DNA of 64,000 nt. Source: Serinus canaria (lineage: Eukaryota > Chordata > Aves > Passeriformes > Fringillidae). Positions 51,792 to 64,000 of this stretch are shown piece by piece (the stretch's first letter is position 1; every line of letters begins with the position of its first letter). Made by a program: the position numbers and the translations under genes. The stretch is from the NCBI RefSeq assembly GCF_022539315.1, contig NC_066343.1:43414466-43478465 (forward strand), written 5' to 3'. The notes beneath the pieces are model-generated. The model was not told the DNA's origin and made no database searches. It worked only from the letters and a program-made list of their open reading frames with translations.

Positions 51792-53944
51792 AACTGCATA
51801 CACAGATATAAAACACTATACCCTTCCTTTTTTACTTCAAGCTTTACTTTTTACATCCTATATTGTGAACTTACTTGGAGAATGGTGTATTTTCATCTGA
51901 TCCAATTCTTCCTCAAGACTTAGTCTACAAAACAAGAACTAAAAAAAATAGATATAATCACACAGATGCCACTAAAATAATTTCAAAAATTAATCCAAAG
52001 CCACACCGATATACTATTTGTAATGAAGTTTTCAACACCCAGGAATTAGTTCTAATATGACAAGACTTAGCATTACTTCAAACATAAGGAGTCCTTTGTA
52101 CAACAGCTTTTTAAAATATGTAAATCATCTGAATTTCCAAAATTCACATACAATGCTCATTGTAAACTAAGAAGTTTCAGCCCATCTTTTTTGGGCAAGA
52201 AAATATTTGAGATTAAAAGAAGACCAGTAGGAAATAAAATCCTTTTAAGAGGTAGATAAATACTCTGTCTCAGGGGAAACTGCCAGCCAAACTTGTGAAG
52301 ATATGTTTTACGATCTAGCAACTATTGAAGAACTTCTTAACAAAATAATTCCTCCAATTTTCCAGCCCTGATGGACTACCATATTACTACCATAGTTTAT
52401 TCTGTAATATCAACCAGCTGAGCTCTGCACAATAAATTGAATTACTCTTTTTACAATTTAATAAAATTACATACAAATAAAGTTGCCAGGATACCAATAC
52501 TTAAGTTTCAAAGTCAAAGTGGGAAATGTGAGAAAGAAAGATATTATTTAAATTGCTTATTTATACTTGTGTTTTCTGACACATTCATTATCTATATAGT
52601 TGTACACTATTTCAGCAATAAAACCCCCACCTGTTTCAGCTAAAGATCATACAATACACAAAACAGAGCACAGCCATTTAATAGGCAGCTTCTGCTTAAA
52701 ATATAAATGCATGTCATGGACAAATACACATTACTCTAGCTCTGTTGTGAAAGTTTGACTGCTAGTGCATTCATTTATTTCAGCTGTACTCCAAACAGCA
52801 GCACCTGCTTCAAAGGAAGTTTATGCTTTTCCCTACTCCGCCCTCAAAAATAAGGCACAAAAAAAATCTGGCCAAAATAATTGCCAACTTAAGGAAAGGA
52901 CTTAAAAAAAGAAGTGTTTTGGTATACATAGTACATTAAAGCACATTGTAAGTCAAGTGCACCTCTGACTCATCTGTAAAAGATAAATTACAGAGAAAAT
53001 TATAAACTTGAAAAGTTAAAGTAACTTGGTTCTCATGACACATAAGAAATCCAACTATTTTTGGGAACACTCATCTGCCTTCACAAGTTGATTTTCTTTG
53101 CTGTTCTTTCATCCTACAAAACTCAGTCATCATCAGTTTCTATTACACAGACTACAGCGGCTTTTGTCTCCACTCTGTCTTAATTCTTCACAGCATGTTA
53201 GCTTTTTGCACTGAATGGCAAAATATTTCGTTGAAAAAAACATTGCTTATGTAATTAAAGACTGAAATCAACGTGACATGGTTCCTACCTTAATCTCTAT
53301 CTTCTGAACCAGTTAGTTTTCAACTTTAATATCATTATTTGAATGAACACCTTTATAAACATATATACTGCCTCTCTAGGCATTAATTGACAAGCATGCA
53401 ATAGTGATTGCACAACATTTTTAAGAGTGAACTTCTACACATATCTATTTTCTTTCAGCCAATGAAAGACCTGCAGAAGTAAACTAATTATATTGATAAA
53501 GTTAAGGGGTAGTTCATAGTCAGAATAACTGAAGTGCCTCCAAATAAATTCATTTGTCTATGACATAATCTTGAAATGAAATTATGATATAACGAAGATG
53601 GAAAAATTGTAGTCAAGTCCAAACCAAAAATTTCTATGTGCAATACAAGATTCAACCCACCCAAGTCAATGACTGGCTTGTGTAAAGGCTATAAATGCCT
53701 ACATGGGTTAGCCAGTGCCAAGTCCAACCATCAGCAGTACTTTGCCTCCCACAGAGGCAAAAGCAGATGCTACTCAAGAAAGAGTAGAAGCCCAACAGTT
53801 CGCGCAGTGTAATTCCAATTTTTCATTCTGGAAGTGGCGCACAAGCACTTCTCTTTATTTCTTCTGCTTTAACTGATACCCAGTTGCTAAAAGGACCTTT
53901 CCTTCGATCCCAGAGCAAAAAAAAAAAAAAAAAAAACCTCTTTA

Positions 53945-54440
53945 TAACCTTTCACATGGAGCTTTGTTAAAGGCAATTGAAAAAATACAGATCAGATAAC
54001 AGTTACCACACAGTTATTGTCACCCTTCTGGAATTCCAGCAGGTTACTGAAGCAGGATTTTCCTTTACAGAAGCCACATTAATGCTTCCCCAATAAAACT
54101 GTGTGGATTTCTGCTTGCTGATAGTTCTCTCTATGGTGCTTTTTTTTTTGGTTGTTTGCTTGTTTTATTTTGGTTTGTTTTTTTTTTACTTTCTCCCTTT
54201 CTTTTACTTTTTCCCTTTCCTTTTTCCTAAAGACTGACTACCATCTTCAAAGTATGGAAGCAGCCATGCTACTGCAGCTCCCTCTGGAACCCATTCTGTA
54301 GATGGGAGTTATAATGGCAACCTGCCAGTCCATTGGCGGTTAACAGTCAGGTTAATTTCATACTTCAGTTTCTTCGCACCTCCATCAGTGAAGAACATTT
54401 ACTTCAATATATTTACAAGCAACTACTGTACTTGACCTCA
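53945..54440 (-). mobile_element. Ancient CR1/L3-like LINE reverse-transcriptase relic
   Basis: Plus-strand phrases such as AATTCCAGCAGGTTACTGAA, GGATTTTCCTTTACAGAAGC and GCAACCTGCCAGTCCATTGG resemble the reverse complement of the RT-coding part of very old CR1/L3-type LINEs in amniote genomes. It is interrupted by a T-rich low-complexity stretch at about 54140-54230. No open frame remains. The family assignment is from memory and approximate. Confidence 0.5.
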
Positions 54441-54548
54441 TAATTGCTGTAGAGATATTTCAAATAGGTCTAATGCCTTTGATCTATCTGCTGCAAAGCA
54501 TACACTAGTTGCTGGCATCTTCATCTCCCATTTACCATGGATACATAC

Positions 54549-54600
54549 AATCACAGCATGGTTTGGGTTGAAAGACATCTTAACCATCATCTTATACGAA
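54549..54600 (-). mobile_element. Short CR1 3'-tail fragment
   Basis: The plus strand reads AATCACAGCATGGTTTGGGT, then TGAAAGACATCTTAACCATC. This is the reverse complement of the canonical avian CR1 3' end. Only about 50 bp are recognisable. Confidence 0.65.
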
Positions 54601-55183
54601 ATATTGACCAAGGAAAAGACTGTTCTTTTAGGCCTTGTAAACCCCAGTGTATCATTCTACACTGTTATCATTAAGCAAACCTATGAACTTCCTTACTGTC
54701 ATCTCTTTCACTTTATTTAAGCAAAATTTTACTGTAACAGTTTAAGCTTTGAAAACCACTCTTCAAGAGCCTTTTTAGGCTTCTCAACTTCCCACCTGCA
54801 TTTGTCCTGTCTCTGTTTACTGCTCCTACCTGTTTCTCAGCAGTGCAAGCTTAAGATTTAAATACTGACCTTTTCCATGTAAGAGGCATAAAAACTTTTG
54901 CAGTCTCTAGAGAGAGCTCCTTGAGACTCTTTGGGGGCTGGGGATGGTTTGAAACTATTTTATTTTATCTTGTTCAAATTGTAGCACATCTTTCAGGTGG
55001 GTTTCAGCTACAGTATCTTTCTTAACAGTCTCCAACAAATGTTTTTTACTTCTTGCTCTAGAATTCAGGGTTTGAAGATTTTTTGACTGGTTGCTTCATT
55101 TTCATTTTATTGGTTTCCTTTCTGGAAAGTGAGTATTCCTAGGCCAATTGATTTGTCCACTCTCTTCTGATATTATTTAAATT

Positions 55184-55210
55184 AAAACAAACAAACAAAC
55201 AAACAAAAAC
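55184..55210. repeat. (AAAC)n microsatellite
   Basis: About six AAAC units, about 40 bp before the CR1 ORF2 relic at 55251. Confidence 0.9.
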
Positions 55211-55250
55211 ATTACATAAACCAAATAAAGGCCTTCCTTCTTTCCCTAGC

Positions 55251-56135
55251 AAAGTCACAGAGCAAATCATCCTGGAAATAATGTCAGTCACCTAATAGAC
55301 AAGGTGACTGAAAACAACTAGCACACATTTACCATGGAAAAATCTTGCTTTATCAACCTCACTTCATCTGTAAGAAATGACTACCTAGAAGAATAAAGGC
55401 AGAGCAGGCATATACCTTGTATTTGCTAAGTTATTTGAGATGGTCTCTCATCTCCTTATTGCCAAAGATTTGAGATCTGAATTGAAAATTAGATAAGGTG
55501 TCTGTAAAATTGGTTGAATTGTTAGGTTGAAGAAGTGATAACCTGTCATATGGAGTACAATTGATAGCTAGCAATTATAAGCTTTCCTCAGGGATCCATT
55601 ATAGAGCCAATACTGTTTAGTATCTTTATTAACAACCTCAAAGATATGCTAGAGTACCACATAGCATGTTCATAAATTATATAACACTGAAGGAAGCAAC
55701 TGAGAGATCAGTAGAGGGCTGGACCACTGCTCACTGAGATTTCATAGGAAGAAAAAAAACGGCTGATAGGAGCTTCATAAAGTACACTTAAGGCAAAGTC
55801 CCTTAAAAAAAACTTGGAAAGAGGACACGCTAAAAGACAAAAGCAGCTTCACAGAAAAAAAAAATCTGTCCTTCGAACCACTATGACGAACATTAGCAGT
55901 GACATGACTTTGTGGTGAAGGCTAACTACATGCTAGCTGTATAGGCAGGAGTCAGTAATCAACCTACAGAATTGATTCTACTCAGCATTTCTGAGATGGC
56001 ATGTGTAGCTGTGTCTTGCTTTAGGCTCCTCCAAGAAAGACACTTATGTAAATAGATTAAGTGTAGCAAAGGGGCATCACAATGGCCAGAGGTTAACCAT
56101 ATGTTTTATGATGACAGGATGAAAGAAAACTTCTG
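55251..56135 (+). mobile_element. CR1 LINE ORF2 (reverse transcriptase) relic, plus strand
   Basis: A long, decayed CR1 ORF2 segment in sense orientation. Recognisable stretches are: TCACAGAGCAAATCATCCTG; the segment around TTACCATGGAAAAATCTTGC (CR1 'gatttaccaagggaaaatcatgc'); CTGTTTAGTATCTTTATTAA followed by CAACCTCAAAGATATG (the 'ttcaatatcttcatcaatgacctggatgag' region, downstream of the catalytic core); and GATGACAGGATGAAAGAA near the end. Many stops and indels are present, so it is not active. Boundaries are approximate. Confidence 0.65.
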
Positions 56136-59100
56136 ACTATCAGTACCTGCTTCCTTCTATCCTTAAAAGAATTCCTTTATTGCAGGACCATTCTTGGTGC
56201 AAGAGGATATTATCACATCAGTTAGAAAGCAGGTCTCATATCTCACTCATGGACTTATTTAAGAGACTCAATTCTTCTGGAAAGTTCTTCTTTCTCTAGA
56301 GTTGTGCTCTTTTTAGCTGACAGAATAAAATGTCCAATATACAGAAAATCATACATGTCACACTACACCAAACTGAATAAGCTGCATGCCACTGGGGGGA
56401 CTGCTACCCACATTCTGAGTTTAATTTTCTGGATCTTGGGAAGGTAAAAGAGATTTAGCCTGCCTTTTTCAAGCAATTACTGTCATCCTATTCTATCCTA
56501 TAACCTCCCATCCTAATTAGTTAGTTAGTTGGTTTCTTTTATTATTTCTAACATCTGAAGCCTGCTAATATTCTGCTCACTAACTTTTAAAATTTTGAAT
56601 GCAAATATTAGGCTGCGCAAGGCAAACATGTTTGCACTAAGCAAATTTCTAACTGTTTAAGTGATCTGGAAACAGATACTATACTGATTGTTGCTCACAC
56701 TTTTTTTAATCTGAAGAACAACACAATAAAACCTTTAAACTACTCTAGCCAGAACTTGTAAAAAGAAAAAAAAAATTATACGCATTATAACATGACATAC
56801 ATATCTAGTCCAGTTCTCTAACCATAAAAGCACCATAGCCTGTACTTTTTGTGCAGAGTGGTCTTCTTGAAGAACACAGCTCTTTGCAGAGGCTCTATAA
56901 TTGGTACATTCCTCAAGAGCAAGTGAGCAAGATCACTTGAAAGAAGCATTACAGAAGGCTCAAGTAAGAACTTTCAAAGGAAGAAGGAATGTCAAGGAAT
57001 TCACGGCAACTGAAGAAGCCACAGAAAACTGCTGAAGTATAATTCAACACTGAAAGAAGTTACTCGTCCTGAAAGAACACAGTGGCAAAAAGCAGAAGTG
57101 GGGGGAAATATGTGCTTTTCAGTTTTTAATTTACAGAATTATCTCCCTCAGTGTCTCAAACAGACATGCCAACTTAATAGCTATGAATTAAACCACTTTT
57201 CTGAAATTCTCCTTCCCTCTCCAAAAAATAATTTAAGTGACTCTGGAGATAAATATCTCAGTGTGTTTTTTTACCCAAAAGTGGGATTCTATTAGACAAG
57301 CTATGCCTGCCCCAACAGACTTTTAAACTATTCACATACAACTCTTTTACAAAGCAGATTAGGTATCTAAAAGCACCTGTGATCCAGCTGCACAGATTTC
57401 AGTGACATGAGATGCTTCCCTCATTTACTGAGGGTGAAAGAAGAATTGCCTCTGCAATCCTGCAACTAAAAGGATCAAAACCAAGTTCTGCGTGTGGTGA
57501 TGAAGGCTCTAACCTACTGGAACTGTAGAGTCAGAAGAGTGACTCAGAGTCAGAGCAGTGTCAAATTTCAGATATTATGAAGAAGAGTTTCTAAAACTAT
57601 TTTAGCAGATTAAGCTATTATTTGCTGTTATTAACTTAAGCATATGCTCAGTGGATTAGCTGCACCGGTTTTTGCATCATTCACTTTCCATGAACACATC
57701 AAACAAAGAAAAGAAGAAATGAGTCAGGTTTAGGTCCTAACTGAAATGTGAATTTCTCTGACCATTGTGTTTGATTTAGCAAGTGCTGAGCAAAGGGCAC
57801 CATGTTTATGTCATCTGAAAGCATCCAAGACACAACCCGAGACTGAGAGATAAAATCTTTTGAGCTATTTCAACAGTGGGAAATCATTTTCTGTCTGAAA
57901 TGTTCCTAAGCTGATTGCAGACTGCAGGCATGGAAATAGAAACTAAAGGTGTGAATATTAATACTTGTCTTCTCTATCTTTTGAAACACTGAGAGCTCAC
58001 AATGTTTCAAGACTAGCCAAGAAATGCCTTATGTTAATATCCATTTAGCTGTGTTTATACAAATTTTCTTCTCCTAGGATTTTCTATGGATTTCACATTT
58101 TACAATTACTATAACTACAAGCTTGATTTAAAAAAGAAAAAAGTATACTTTAAAATTTTTATACTGGATAACAAATATTTTTTTCTTTAATAATCCAGTA
58201 GTCACTAAATTAAGTGAAAGAAATTGTAAGTTTTTAATAAAGATTAGGTTCAGTACAATTCCTACTTCCAATTATAATACTAAGTGGCATGAATATTTGA
58301 GCACAGCTTTCTTTCCCAGGAGGGAAATTCAGCAATGAGTGCATTAAGGAACTGCAGGAGAAGCATAAACCTACAAAAATTTGCAGGCAACTGTCTGCTT
58401 TGGCAAGCAGTAACATCAAACATGGAAGATGCTTTCAGTTTAAGCTTTCAAAAGTCCCCTAATTACAATGTATCAGCTGACAAGCATAGTGCATTTTAGT
58501 TCTCTTCTTCACACTATATATCTTTCTGCTTGAGCAAGGAAATACATACAGCACATGAAATTTATAAATCTGCATTTTTTTGAGGAGAACCAATTATCCA
58601 TCTTTTTAAAATTGTAATTTTAAAATTCTATGACTGTATCATTGTATTTGTGTCATTTCTGTCAGCACCTCATAAACACAATCTCAAAATTATGTCTACT
58701 AAGCAGTTTTAAAACCCCTCAAACTCCAAAGCATTTTGCAATAAATGGCAAAGAACTAGAAACTAAAGTTTATTTAAAGATGAAACGCCCATAGGAAAGG
58801 AAGAGTATGCTACTTCTAGGTATTCAAGTGTTGCTAAGCAAACCATATACAACATCACAAAAGCAGTCAAATTCTAAATTGAAATACATACAGCAATGCA
58901 GAACTCAAAATAAAGTCTGTGGTTATCACAAAAGAAAAACAAAGAATTTTCTACAGAAAAAAGTTTGCTCTGTAGACTCAGAGAAGCTAAATCTTTGACC
59001 TACAATTCAAGAATGAATGATGGGGTTTGGATACAATGAAAATATGCAGGTCAAGAGAAAAGACAAAGCAAATAAATGTGAGTATTAACTGATCACTTCC

Positions 59101-61109
59101 AGCTCATAAATTTGCATTTTTACACTTTGTCTTGACAAAATCAAAGACTACTACTGAATTTTATTGTCTTTGTTACACTTCTGTTGTGTACTCATTCTAT
59201 TATTTAACTCAGCTTTTAAAAATGGAAGTTCCTGGGATGTGTTTTAAAATAACAGAGAAATAACAGGTACAAACCTTGCACAAGTGTTTATCAAATACTG
59301 TAAACTATTTTGACAACTTACACAATCTTTTTTATTGATATAGGAATTAGTTGAAATCTTTCAGGGTGTTGAAAAGCCATAATTCTGTAAATAAGCTTTT
59401 ATCCACAAATAAAAAAAAAAATTAATAAAAAAATAGATGGAAAAAATAAAAATAAAACTTAATTAACTTGAAAGGGTTTTAAAGTCATACAAAATCTGTT
59501 CATAATTGTCTCTGCAAATTTACACAAAAACCACATACATAAATTATTTCAAGCAAAGGAGATTCATTACAAGAAATAAATATCAGCAATTCAGAACAAA
59601 AGAACATAAGTAACCACTGAGTTCAACTTTCAAACTTTAAGTCTGCAGTGGTAATGCTAACACAGTAAGCCATTTCTAAAAGCTTGCAGTGTTGAAATTG
59701 CATTTATCACTTGGCCTGTATTTAGACACAGTTTTTCCTAGGTTTATTTTGTTCACTATGGGTTGTTTTTTAAACTGAAAAGATATAAAATATTTCAAAT
59801 CATGTAAAGCAACTCTTTTCTGATTGCATTGTGGAAGTATTTACAGTCCTGATTAGTTTATATTTAAGGTTTAGGGAGTCCTGAAGGAGACTGTATAACT
59901 AGAAAATGTATCCTGAAAATTTGCAGTAAAACATACGAAATTTGCCAGTAATGAAGGTCATGTAATTATGAGTGACATACATGACTGCAGTTTCTAATTT
60001 TAGGACTACACCAATCCTATGTCTGTCTAATAGATGAATTGAAAATGGTTTTTGAAGTAACTATTCAGCTCCTACACAGACCTTTCAGCTTTTAAAAAGA
60101 TAGGAAAAAAAAAAACCAAACAACTATTTGTTTTGCAATGTCATTGAAAGAGTAATAAAAACTAGCAGACTGAAAAGCTCCAGAATTTATTACTTCTTCC
60201 AGAGAAATGTCTTGCTCTTATTTATACTCACATGTTATACTTTCTAGCAGTGTTGCCAAGTTTAAATGATAGCCCATCAGATGGGGAAAAAGTGACTTAA
60301 AGCCATACAAAGCCTAGAAACTAGTGTATTGCTTTTCAGTTTTATGCACACCTGAAATGGCTTAATGGCCTTGAGTCTTCTGCAAAAAGACGTTATTCTG
60401 CTTTTAGGTATTTCGGGTAGATTTTAGAGTATTTCTTCAGCAAGCCTTTGTCAACAATAAGCATTTTCTTATCTGCTTCTAAAACAAGCTGACCTGACAA
60501 TGTAATCTACTCCAAAGTAGTTTTAAAGATTGCTTTGTTGACAAGAAACAGAGCAGCAACAATCCTACATACTCTAGACTAGGTTGTCAGAGAATAACTT
60601 CCAGCTCCAAGGAAGATACACTGAATCCTTGATTTGAGAGGAATCAGTTTCCTAAATTAGCAGGAGTCTACTGGCATTTCCTAGAAGACTATCAGGATCT
60701 TCTAATATGGCAAGTCAGAATTCTAATAGTGACTTTACATCCTGAGAACAACCTCAAAGTCCTCTGTTTACTACAATTAACTTAATGAAAAATGTCACTC
60801 TTTCTTCTTGTAACATATATAGAAAATGCACCATCAAGAGCACGAAAGTATGCAGCATCCTCTTTTATGTACAAATGCTTCATTTTTGTCCTCCAACTAT
60901 GATTTTCACAGTCTCACCTGGCAGTACTAAAATGAGGATATGCAGAAATCAAGAGAGATCAAATCTGTGGAGATACTAGTTTATGGTGGTATGGCATACT
61001 TTTTTGAAGATACTGATCTTGATCCATAATTACAAAATCTGCTGTTTTCAATACGATAAAATAGTCTGGGCTCTATTTTTCACAATATAATATTTCTGAT
61101 TACTCCTTC

Positions 61110-61134
61110 TTTTTTTTTTTTTTTTTTTTTTTTT
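61110..61134. repeat. T25 homopolymer
   Basis: An uninterrupted run of 25 T's. The sequence on its far side (from 61135) shows no recognisable retrocopy, so it is listed only as a homopolymer. Confidence 0.9.
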
Positions 61135-64000
61135 AAATACTCACCTATTTTGAATATAGGAAGAGATAGCATATTTAAAACTGTGCTATAGAATCAGTTA
61201 TGCTAAAATAATTACTTCCAATTTTTTTTTAGATTATAGCTAGGCATCAGCAAGAAATTCTTTGTAACAGTTGCTTACTTATCAAGTTATTAGAATAGGA
61301 GTAATGCTCCCACCATCTGCATATAAGCAGGGCTTCTGCAAAATATACCCTCTTGCTAGAACAAAATATCCTAGTACTCATCATTTTTAATTGTCAGCAG
61401 TTCTAAAGATACCATCAGGAGCCCTCACACAGCTCCAAATCTAAGGTGCATGTACACATGTGCACTTGGGCCTCAAAGCATTAAAGAAAAGGTAATTTAG
61501 AAAGACAGCCTGAAATATAGCATAAACTTTCTCTCTGCACTTATGAGTTTAAAGGGCTCTTTCCCTCCAGAGTTACTGACCCTGGGTTAACCCATTGCCA
61601 GAAGACTCTAGTTAGTCCTCTAGCAAACAACTGCCTCCTGAGTAATACACATCCCGTAAGTCAGCCATTGCTCATCAGCAGCTTTCAGCACTCACAGGTA
61701 AGACAAGCAGGAGACTTCTACACTCCCCTGCATACAGATAAAAGGAATTAAGAGAGGAGGCTCATGGCAGTCTAAAATAAACATCCAAACAAACACTAAG
61801 ACATTTTTCCTATTTGTCCCAGGGAATTTTATCTGGAAAATAAAACCATGCAGAGAATCTAATTTCTAATAGAGCTGAATACTTAAGATGGAATAACCCA
61901 CTGAGGAAACCGACTCCTTCCCAAGGATTACAAATAGTAAAGACTGCAGCAGGATGACTCTTTGGAGAAATAAGCACAACCAACCACAATCTCCTAATGC
62001 ATATTGTTGCTGGTATGGACAGATATCAGGGGGCTAGTCCAAGAGCTGCTGCAGTCAGGGAAGCCTTCCTCTGAGTCCATGAGGTCAACTATTGCCTTTT
62101 CAACCATTTTCCTCCAGAGTCATGGAAGACTGCTAAAGACAGGAAAGCCAAATGAAGAAAAAAATCAGACAGAGAAAGACTGCTAACCAAGCTTTGCATG
62201 GTCCTTATTACAGTCCTTAAAAAGGGACAGCAGCATTGCTTATTACAGTAACAAAAAAAGAAGTTCTAAAGACACCTGGTCAACATAGTGTCTTAGTGTC
62301 AAAGAATTTTTTTCTAATCCAAAGCTTAAGTTAAATAGCCTAATAATCCTTGCAAGGAAAATAGGACAGGAGAAGCAGCTCCTCTTTCTTCCCCTCAGAA
62401 AAGAAAGGTGATTGAGAAGACAGACAGTACATCAATAGACAATTATCTAGGTAAGCAAAGCTGAACTGCACTTTCTCTTCCTTAGTCTTCTAATTTTTAG
62501 AAGGGTAAAAACTCTGCTCCATAAAACTAGAGTAGAACACACATGCACATTACACATACTTCTGTAAAAAACCCATAGAGAAAATATAGGAAGAGGCTGT
62601 CAAAAATGGTCTTATACGCCATAATGCAAAATTCATTTTAATTTTCTACGACTCTGAATTTACTTCAAGTCAGGAGAACCAAGACAGGTAGAAACTTTAC
62701 CCAACTTTTAAGGTGAAGTACGACTCTCACAGAAATTTGTCACAGCAAATGATTCTTCCTACAGCATTATGGTTCAAGCACATTTGCCTGCAGTAAGGGC
62801 TAAATATGCTCTTTTCATGGGTCTGTATATTTATGACAGCCTTGGAAAATGAGAGCAAACCTGGGAGTAGGTGTTTGATACAGACTGTGAGAGAGCAAAG
62901 ACCATTACATATGTCTGAGGATAACACTACCAAGGTAAGAGTAAAGCAAAAAGTACTAGCGTTACTCCCACTCCATAATCATTCACACTATCCAGAATGA
63001 TTTACTGGAATTCCTTTACAGGAAAAATACTGTAAACTTACAGTTTACACTAAGAAATGTATAGTCTTAATTAACCAAGGAAATGAAGCATTTGACTACA
63101 TAGAGTCTAAGCTATGTATCTTACTTGTGCATCCACTTCCCAGAAATATGTCTTTATCATTCTTGTTTCCCCAATTCAGTCGCTTGTAGTATGGATGAAA
63201 ATTGCAGGAAGAGATATCTGTTGTTGCTAAGTAAAGTCTCCCAGATTTACAACCCACATTCAGGAGGAACAAAAAGGATAAAAGCAACTCCCCCCTCAAC
63301 AGCCCAATGTCTGTTCACATAACAAAACAGTGAATAGTGTCATAGTTGTCAAGAGTGCTTTTTGAGATATATTTCAAGTCAACCGTCACTCCAAAATCAA
63401 AGAAGCACCAGTGACTAAGATAGTTTCAACATGCAGCATAACCTTTAGTTTGCAAAAGGATGGTAGAAACCCATGCCTAAAATTTTATCTACCATTTAGC
63501 AATCTTTAATTTGTTTCACTGAAGCAAAAAATCCAGCTTATTTGTCAAGAAGTGTTTACCAAACATATAAATGTTACACTGTGTGAATGTGTGAATTATG
63601 TTTATTATTCTAATTTGCAGGTTTCCATTCTGTTTAAAATAAGACCATCAGAACAGCCTCAAAAACAGTGTTTGTACCTGTCGTTAGCTCAAAACAGATT
63701 CTACCTCAAGGGCCAAGACTGGGGTATGCTGCTGCCATCAATATAACTCAGAGGAGAGGGTACGTCACCCATCATATGAATATCAAGAGAATTTTGTTGT
63801 TGTATCAGTCCTTCTAACCTTTATAAACCTCCTATGACAAATACACTAAACTCTCTTGCCTACAGCCTGCTGTTAGCATAGAGCTGGTTTCCAATAATGC
63901 AAAGTAAGGATAAAAAAAATTTCTTATTTTATTTCTTCCACTGAAGCATCTGAGTTTCAGGAAAATGTTGATGATTCCACGTTTATACTCACATGATTGT

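Larger units (their letters stand above)
46101..64000. other. Presumed upstream CNTLN intron; repeats only
   Basis: Apart from the weak exon candidate at 47436-47513, I recognise no N-terminal centlein exon on the minus strand. Contents are the LTR at 50776-51791, CR1-type relics between 53945 and 56135, poly-A or poly-T runs (49728-49745, 53917-53936, 61110-61134) and an (AAAC)n repeat at 55184-55210. The remaining sequence is AT-rich and featureless to my eye. Confidence 0.5.

Noticed and set aside
60385..60510. Minus-strand 37-codon open stretch rich in Lys and Leu, ending in TAA
   Set aside because: It looks protein-like (DKKMLIVDKGLLKKYSK) but is short. I cannot match it to a family, and there is no convincing exon structure or poly-A tail.
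61110..61134. T25 as the poly-A tail of a minus-strand retrocopy
   Set aside because: No AATAAA-type signal or recognisable coding remnant in the sequence above 61135.

Overview
This is an AT-rich, intron-dominated vertebrate window, almost certainly from a bird and probably a songbird. The evidence is CR1 LINE relics with the characteristic 3' tail, and two roughly 1-kb solo LTRs of an ERVL-like family that I recognise from neoavian and songbird genomes. There is no operon-like layout. The longest plausible coding exon is 521 bp, and most long reading frames are low-complexity or repeat shadows.

One gene is recognisable: CNTLN (centlein, a coiled-coil centrosome-linker protein), on the minus strand. 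Nine exons can be placed from homology, splice sites and phase. In transcript order they are 46009-46100, 42615-43135, 39822-39975, 35965-36189, 13441-13605, 10097-10191, 8301-8427, 6586-6713 and 6037-6214. They cover the middle and C-terminal half of the protein. The N-terminal exons would lie beyond 46.1 kb and the last coding exon(s) below 6.0 kb. I found neither with confidence.

The main observation is that this CNTLN copy is broken. Exon 35965-36189 carries one extra A in a homopolymer. Exon 10097-10191 has GG where the phase-correct GT donor should be. Exon 6586-6713 has lost 7 bp. Exon 6037-6214 has an in-frame TGA and a 1-bp insertion. The other five exons are open and correctly phased, and introns are retained, so this is not a retrocopy. 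CNTLN is Z-linked in chicken, so a degenerating W-linked gametolog is an attractive explanation. An unprocessed duplicate or assembly error are the alternatives.

Layout: 1-6.0 kb, downstream or intronic sequence with a CR1 tail at 5.4 kb; 6.0-13.6 kb, five clustered 3' exons; 13.6-36.0 kb, a 22-kb intron with only simple repeats; 36.0-46.1 kb, four exons with one solo LTR in between; 46.1-64 kb, presumed upstream intron with a second solo LTR at 50.8-51.8 kb and a cluster of old CR1-type LINE relics at 53.9-56.1 kb.
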